Source: Enterobacter cloacae subsp. cloacae ATCC 13047
Lineage (GTDB): Bacteria > Pseudomonadota > Gammaproteobacteria > Enterobacterales > Enterobacteriaceae
NCBI RefSeq assembly: GCF_000025565.1
Contig: NC_014121.1
Coordinates: forward strand, 124,001-188,000
DNA length: 64,000 nucleotides
Reading direction: 5' to 3'
Position numbers and translations under genes: made by a program. The notes beneath the pieces were generated by a model, which searched no databases, was not told where the DNA came from, and saw only the letters and a list, made by a program, of their open reading frames with translations. Positions 59,267 through 64,000 of the stretch are shown one piece after another; position 1 is the stretch's first letter, and every line of letters starts with the position of its first letter.

Positions 59267-60768
59267 AGGTCGTGCTCCTTAACACGGGCGTGATAACCCT
59301 GTAGTGCTGAAATCAGTAACTGGTAGCGCTGATACTTGCGCTGATAGGCCGCATGGGCGTGCATGTCGGGTTCAATGACCCGAATGTCGTGTCTGAGCGC
59401 GTGCTGCGCTGCGTAAAAATCGGGATAAACGCCGGTGCCGACCAGGGCGGCCAGCGCCGCGCCGGAACAGCCAGTCTCTTCCACCTGCGGGAGCGCAATT
59501 GCCAGACCGCTGACATCCGCCAGCATCTGCATCCATACGTCAGAGTGGGTCGGGCCGCCGGTGACGCGCAGTGCCTGTACGTAGGTAAAGCGTTCGAGCA
59601 TGCGGTTTAGATGGGTCATATGGCTGAACACCACGCCTTCGTAAACTGCCTGTAAAAGATGCGCGCGAGTATGCAGCGCCTGCATGCCGTAGAAACCGCT
59701 CGTCATCTCCAGCCCGGCGTTGCTGCCATAGAGAAACGGCAGAAATAACAGATCGCTTTCGGCTTTCGGCAGGCTGGCCACGGCGCGGTTGATCTCACTG
59801 AAAGACATTTCTCCCCACTGGGCGGTCAACCACTCAAGGTTGCCGGAAGAGGTGGGGCTGGCTTCGTGGACGATGTACTGCTGCGGGTGGACGTAACGCC
59901 CATAGACATAGGGATGCGGTTCGTTGTCCCGAAGCGCATTGGCAATCCCGCTGGTGACGGCCCAGGTGCCCATGACGGCGTTCAGCGTATGTTCGTCGTG
60001 CAGTCCGGCACAGATCGCGGTGGAAACCACATCAAACAGCCCACCAACGACGGGGGTTCCCGTCGCGAGACCGGTAAGTGCGGCAGCCTGAGCGGTGATT
60101 TCCCCGCAGATTTCTGCTGAACCGACAACGGGTGGCAGAGCGTTGTCGATTTCACTGATACCCAGCCAGCGCGTGAGCTGCGGATCGTACTGGCCGGTGT
60201 TCATGTTGTAGAGATTGGATTCAGAGATGTTGCTCTCTTCGCAGCCTTTTACGCCGGTGAGGCACCAGCGCAGGTAGTCGTGTGCCATCATCACGCAGCC
60301 AATCTGCTGATAGCGTTGTGGCTCATTCTCTTTGACCCAGCGCAGAAGAGAGGCCGGATGCCCGGTCCAGAGTGTCTGTCGTGTATGCGGATAGAGTTTT
60401 TCGGGAATACCGTCCTGCTGCCAGCGCTGCACGATGTCCAGTGCCCGACGGTCTGAGGAGAGCATCGCATTGCCCAGAGGACGATCCTGTTTATCGAGAA
60501 GAAACAGCCCCTTGCCCTGCGCTGAAATACCCACGCCTTTGATCTGCTCGCCGCTAACCCGGGCGTTGTTGAGCAGAAGAGCGACGGTGGTGTGACACTG
60601 CTGCCACAGCTGGTTCATGTCCCGCTCCGCATAGCCTGCTCGCGGGCTGAGCGTGGCAACCGTGCGGCGTTCAATACAGACCTCTTTGCCCTCGCGGGTA
60701 TATAAACCGGCTTTCAGATAAGTACCGCCACAATCGATACCCAGCCAGAAGGGTTCTTTTTCACTCAT
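59263..60768 (-). CDS. lyxK: L-xylulose/3-keto-L-gulonate kinase (YiaP/LyxK)
   Basis: 501 residues, FGGY carbohydrate kinase family. It has FWLGIDCGGTYLKAGLYT (phosphate loop), GVGISAQGKGLFLL and TGGPTHSDVWMQMLADVSG near the C-terminus. It phosphorylates L-xylulose and, in this pathway, probably 3-keto-L-gulonate. The ATG at 60768 matches the E. coli start MSEKEPFWLG-like; the frame stays open for 49 more codons through the 3 x 40-bp repeat array into yiaX2, but this is not coding by homology. Confidence 0.94.
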   Translation of the reverse strand: MSEKEPFWLGIDCGGTYLKAGLYTREGKEVCIERRTVATLSPRAGYAERDMNQLWQQCHTTVALLLNNARVSGEQIKGVGISAQGKGLFLLDKQDRPLGNAMLSSDRRALDIVQRWQQDGIPEKLYPHTRQTLWTGHPASLLRWVKENEPQRYQQIGCVMMAHDYLRWCLTGVKGCEESNISESNLYNMNTGQYDPQLTRWLGISEIDNALPPVVGSAEICGEITAQAAALTGLATGTPVVGGLFDVVSTAICAGLHDEHTLNAVMGTWAVTSGIANALRDNEPHPYVYGRYVHPQQYIVHEASPTSSGNLEWLTAQWGEMSFSEINRAVASLPKAESDLLFLPFLYGSNAGLEMTSGFYGMQALHTRAHLLQAVYEGVVFSHMTHLNRMLERFTYVQALRVTGGPTHSDVWMQMLADVSGLAIALPQVEETGCSGAALAALVGTGVYPDFYAAQHALRHDIRVIEPDMHAHAAYQRKYQRYQLLISALQGYHARVKEHDL

Positions 60769-60780
60769 CTTTGACTCACT

Positions 60781-60900
60781 CGTCTTGCTCCCTCTCCCCG
60801 TGGGAGAGGGCGGTGGTTCTCGTCTTGCTCCCTCTCCCTGTGGGAGAGGACTGGGGTTCTCGTCTTGCTCCCTCTCCCTGTGGGAGAGGGCTGGGGTGAG
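60781..60900. repeat. Three tandem 40-bp repeats in the yiaX2-lyxK gap
   Basis: Units at 60781-60820, 60821-60860 and 60861-60900 all start CGTCTTGCTCCCTCTCCC and contain a hairpin CCCTCTCC(C)-N-GGGAGAGG. The second and third differ from each other at five positions; the last runs on into GAGGGCATCAGGCCGC up to 60913, which lies inside the yiaX2 stop region. The arrays may lower lyxK expression or protect the upstream mRNA. Confidence 0.95.
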
Positions 60901-60904
60901 GGCA

Positions 60905-62224
60905 TCAGGCCGCACGCTTATGCGAGTTCACCGTAGGGTTAGGCTCCGCACCAGCATCGCACTTCGCCGGTAGAAGCAGGGCCAGCAGAGAGGCCAGTGC
61001 CAGTGACACCGCCAGGCAGTAAACGCCCGCATCTTTGCTGTACAAGGTGATCAGCACGCCGACCGCATAAGGGCCACAGAACCCGCCGAGGTTACCCAGG
61101 GCGTTAATCACACCCCGCGCACCGCCTGCCATCTCCGCGCTGAACAGGCGTGCCGGAATGGTCCAGAACACGCCCGCCGCCGACTGCAGGAAGAACCCAC
61201 ACCCCACCAGTGCGGCGTAGGCCAGCCAGGTATGCTCTTTCAGCGCCACGGAGAGGAACATGCAGAGCGCAAAACCAATCAGCGGCAGGGAGACAAACAG
61301 TTTGCGCTTACCGGTACGGTCAGAGAGCGAAGAGAAGAGGAACATACCCGCAATGGCCCCGATATAAGGCAGGATCGCGAGCACGCCTACCTGGCCGATG
61401 CTGGTGTGCGTGAGCTCTTTGAGAATGGTGGGTAGCCAGAGGGTGTAACCGTAAATGCCGGTCTGGTAGAAGAAGTTCAGGGCAATCAGCTGCCACATGG
61501 TTTTGTCGGACAGCACCGCGCTCAGCGAGGCGTTTTTCACCTCTTTACCGGCAATGGCCTGCTGTTCTGCGGCCAGGGTTTTGACCAGATAATTTTTTTC
61601 CGCTTCAGAAATCCAGCGTGCTTCCTGCGGGCGGTCGTACACCGTGAAGGCCCACAGCACCAGCACAACGATGGACATCAGCCCTTCAATGATGAACAGC
61701 CAGCGCCAGTCGAGTGCGGTAATAATCCAGCCCGACAGGGGCGCGGTGATGATCCCGGCAATGGGGACGAACATAATTACAATCGCATTGGCACGACCGC
61801 GTTCAGCGTCAGGGAACCAGTTACTGATCATCGTCAGCACAACCGGCAGCATCCCGCCTTCTGCTACCCCGAGTAAAAAACGCAGCACCAGCAGTTGATA
61901 CTGGCTGGTGACGAGCCCGGTCAGGACCGAAATCACCGCCCAGGCGACCAGCGACCAGCCGATAAATTTCTTCCCGCTGCCATGAACGGCAATCTTGCCG
62001 CCAGGCACCTGCAAAAACAGATAACCAATAAAGAAGATCCCACCCGCCAGGCCTGCCATGGTGGCAGAAATACCTAACTCTTCATCCATACCGCCGGGCA
62101 TGGCAAAAGCAATATTCACACGGTCCATATAAGAAATAATGCAGGCGATAAGAATCGGGGGAATAATTCTTAGCCAGCGCTGGCGCGGAATGTCCGCATG
62201 TAGAGCTTGAGTAGACGTATTCAT
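60905..62224 (-). CDS. yiaX2: MFS transporter YiaX2 (anion:cation symporter type)
   Basis: 439 residues with 12 predicted membrane segments. IISYMDRVNIAFAMPGGMDEELGISATMAGLAGGIFFIGYLFLQVPGG is the ACS-family first two helices. RFLLGVAEGGMLPVVLTMISNWFP is helix 4, and a later loop repeats the SSLSDRTGKRK motif. In Klebsiella the yia operon has yiaX2 in this place and it is needed for aerobic L-ascorbate use; it stands instead of the TRAP transporter yiaMNO of E. coli. The last residues fall inside the repeat tail GAGGGCATCAGGCCGC, giving an unusual Arg-Ala-Ala end. Confidence 0.85.
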   Translation of the reverse strand: MNTSTQALHADIPRQRWLRIIPPILIACIISYMDRVNIAFAMPGGMDEELGISATMAGLAGGIFFIGYLFLQVPGGKIAVHGSGKKFIGWSLVAWAVISVLTGLVTSQYQLLVLRFLLGVAEGGMLPVVLTMISNWFPDAERGRANAIVIMFVPIAGIITAPLSGWIITALDWRWLFIIEGLMSIVVLVLWAFTVYDRPQEARWISEAEKNYLVKTLAAEQQAIAGKEVKNASLSAVLSDKTMWQLIALNFFYQTGIYGYTLWLPTILKELTHTSIGQVGVLAILPYIGAIAGMFLFSSLSDRTGKRKLFVSLPLIGFALCMFLSVALKEHTWLAYAALVGCGFFLQSAAGVFWTIPARLFSAEMAGGARGVINALGNLGGFCGPYAVGVLITLYSKDAGVYCLAVSLALASLLALLLPAKCDAGAEPNPTVNSHKRAA

Positions 62225-62269
62225 ATTTAATATCTCAGTGTAGGTAACCGGAATAAGATTTTTTTATTG

Positions 62270-63196
62270 TTATTGCGTTGCTTTTTTCATTTGGCTAATG
62301 CCGTCGCGCAAAATAGCGATGCGATGGCTGATATCAGCATTAGCATTTATTTCCAGTAATTTAATACCGGAAAATTTCAATGTTGCGGCGCTCGCCGCAG
62401 TAAAGAGTGCTTTTGCATGTTCAGTGGTCATCAAACTGTCGGCACAGTACGATGAAAACGGTGCGTGCAGATCCTGCCATTCACCGTACTCTCCGCGGAT
62501 GGTGGTGCCGGAGAACATCAGCGCGGCCAGTTTTCCGGCCTGAAGGGCGGTCTGAACGTGCTCAACCGGAAGCGTGGTGTTGCGCCCTTCAATGGCTGAG
62601 CGCGCCCAGTTAATACAGATGCTGATATCCGTCTCTTTTATCACCTCCAGCACCTGCTCTAAGGGTAAAAATCCCTTACGCGGTGCGGGACCGGTCATGG
62701 CATCGCAGTGTTCAAGCACCAGATCGCAGGACCAGTCCCAGCCCGCGATTTCACGAATGGAACGGGCGAACGCCTCGATAGCCTGCTCGACTGAAGCATT
62801 GCCCGCCTGCGGTGCGGCCTGCATTTCCAGAGCGATCACCTTTCCAGGAAAACGGGCGTTAACGGCAGCAATTTTCTGGCACAGATGGCGGTAAAATTCG
62901 ACGCTGGCTTTACGCTGATCTTCATCAGCGGAGGCCAGGCCAAACGCACCGTTTGTGCCGCGGCGGCGCATGGTTTCCATCACGGCGGTCACCACGATTT
63001 GCCATTCACCCGGCGTATGGCGGAACAGCCATTCATCCCCATATGGATGGAGATGTTCAAGGCAGGGTTGTTCCAGCCCGCGAATGTGTGGCGTGTCAGA
63101 AAGTTCCCGCCAGAAGGTTTGTTCTTCTTGTTCCCCTTTCTGGTGAAACGAGGGTGCGCAGGGGTACGCACCAATAATAAAACCGGTATTGGTCAT
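62270..63196 (-). CDS. yiaX1: YiaX1-like TIM-barrel protein (DUF4862 type)
   Basis: 308 residues, probably a xylose isomerase-like TIM barrel: [75 protein letters not shown] and [22 protein letters not shown], in the order expected for metal-binding strands. In Klebsiella the gene at this position is yiaX1, needed with yiaX2 for aerobic ascorbate use; its reaction is not known to me. DUF4862 membership is from memory. It is separated from yiaL by an ERIC element. Confidence 0.75.
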   Translation of the reverse strand: MTNTGFIIGAYPCAPSFHQKGEQEEQTFWRELSDTPHIRGLEQPCLEHLHPYGDEWLFRHTPGEWQIVVTAVMETMRRRGTNGAFGLASADEDQRKASVEFYRHLCQKIAAVNARFPGKVIALEMQAAPQAGNASVEQAIEAFARSIREIAGWDWSCDLVLEHCDAMTGPAPRKGFLPLEQVLEVIKETDISICINWARSAIEGRNTTLPVEHVQTALQAGKLAALMFSGTTIRGEYGEWQDLHAPFSSYCADSLMTTEHAKALFTAASAATLKFSGIKLLEINANADISHRIAILRDGISQMKKATQ

Positions 63197-63212
63197 TTCG
63201 CGTTCCTGTATT

Positions 63213-63339
63213 TATACCCGTCATACTTCAAGTTGCATGTGCGTTGGCTGCGCTCGTTCACCCCAGTCACTTACTTATGTAAGCTCCTGGAGATTCACTC
63301 TCTTGCCGCCTTCCTGCAACTCGAATTATTTAGGGTATA
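63213..63339. repeat. ERIC (IRU) element, 127 bp
   Basis: It starts TATACCCGTCATACTTCAAG and ends TTATTTAGGGTATA, with the diagnostic core GTCACTTACTTATGTAAGCT and CCTGGAGATTCAC. 127 bp is the full-length size. It lies between yiaL and yiaX1, inside the transcription unit, and its inverted ends would fold into a large RNA hairpin. Confidence 0.96.
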
Positions 63340-63347
63340 TCAGAAAA

Positions 63348-64000
<653 letters not shown>

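Noticed and set aside
60781..60900. Possible short CRISPR array
   Set aside because: The units are directly adjacent with no variable spacers, each is a hairpin of a dispersed palindrome family, and no cas genes are near.
60769..60915. In-frame N-terminal extension of lyxK by 49 codons through the repeat array
   Set aside because: It translates the 40-bp repeats and overlaps yiaX2; known LxyK-type kinases start at MSEKEPFWLG-like sequence, which is the ATG at 60768.

Overview
The window is chromosomal DNA of an Enterobacteriaceae member. Gene content and protein similarity recalled from memory place it near Enterobacter/Klebsiella and relatives. Much of the order matches the E. coli K-12 stretch that runs from rpmG-mutM-coaD through waa, kbl-tdh, envC-gpmM-secB-gpsA-cysE, lldPRD, mtlADR, selAB and aldB to the yia/sgb genes. 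I assign no species. Homology statements come from recognising family motifs and remembered reference proteins; no search was run.

Layout. (1) 1-1506: end of rpmG, then mutM and, convergently, coaD. (2) 1510-15244: the lipopolysaccharide core locus, of the Klebsiella type. One leftward block is waaQ-wabG-wabH-like-waaH-like-waaA-waaE-coaD. The deacetylase wabN stands alone on the + strand. A second leftward block is hldD-waaF-waaC-GT9-GT2-waaL, and its waaL/GT2 end is AT-rich. (3) 15460-17694: kbl-tdh for threonine catabolism. (4) 17723-22217: an accessory glycosyltransferase island between tdh and yibQ. One of its genes is split by an IS2-group element (18464-19800) flanked by a 15-bp direct repeat. 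(5) 22229-29832: housekeeping block yibQ-envC-gpmM / yibN-grxC-secB-gpsA-cysE / trmL. (6) 29878-35009: an aromatic-acid-type MFS transporter and the L-lactate operon lldPRD, with two LldR-like operators upstream of lldP. (7) 35231-38002: a scar holding the C-terminal third of a large SF1 helicase with a Vsr-like nuclease and DUF3320, cut off by an IS407-group IS3 element. (8) 38035-42199: yibL with an in-frame stop, then mtlR, mtlD and mtlA, with four CRP-type sites upstream of mtlA. (9) 42859-50010: yibI-yibH, yibF, selA-selB, aldB. (10) 50007-57060: yiaU/yiaT, hicAB, and a GH127 glycosidase with a GPH-family transporter and a divergent AraC regulator. (11) 57061-64000: the L-ascorbate/2,3-diketogulonate operon yiaK-yiaL-yiaX1-yiaX2-lyxK-sgbH-sgbU-sgbE in the Klebsiella arrangement, where yiaX1/yiaX2 stand in place of the E. 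coli TRAP genes yiaMNO.

How the parts fit. hldD, waaC, waaF, waaQ, waaA, waaE, wabG, wabH, wabN and waaL together build and cap the LPS core. The sugar and acid modules (lldPRD, mtlADR, GH127/GPH/AraC, yiaK-sgbE) are independent catabolic units, each with its own transporter and most with a visible regulator. Several genes are broken or altered: the GT gene split by the IS, orfB of that IS, yibL, the helicase remnant, and the GPH transporter, which lacks the segment carrying the family's cation-binding aspartates. Repeats include an ERIC element, a REP, and a CCCTCTCCC/GGGAGAGGG hairpin family that forms a perfect 3 x 40-bp tandem array inside the yia operon. I saw no CRISPR array and no tRNA or rRNA gene. 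The most interesting spots are the helicase-nuclease remnant, the transporter deletion and the glycosyltransferase island.
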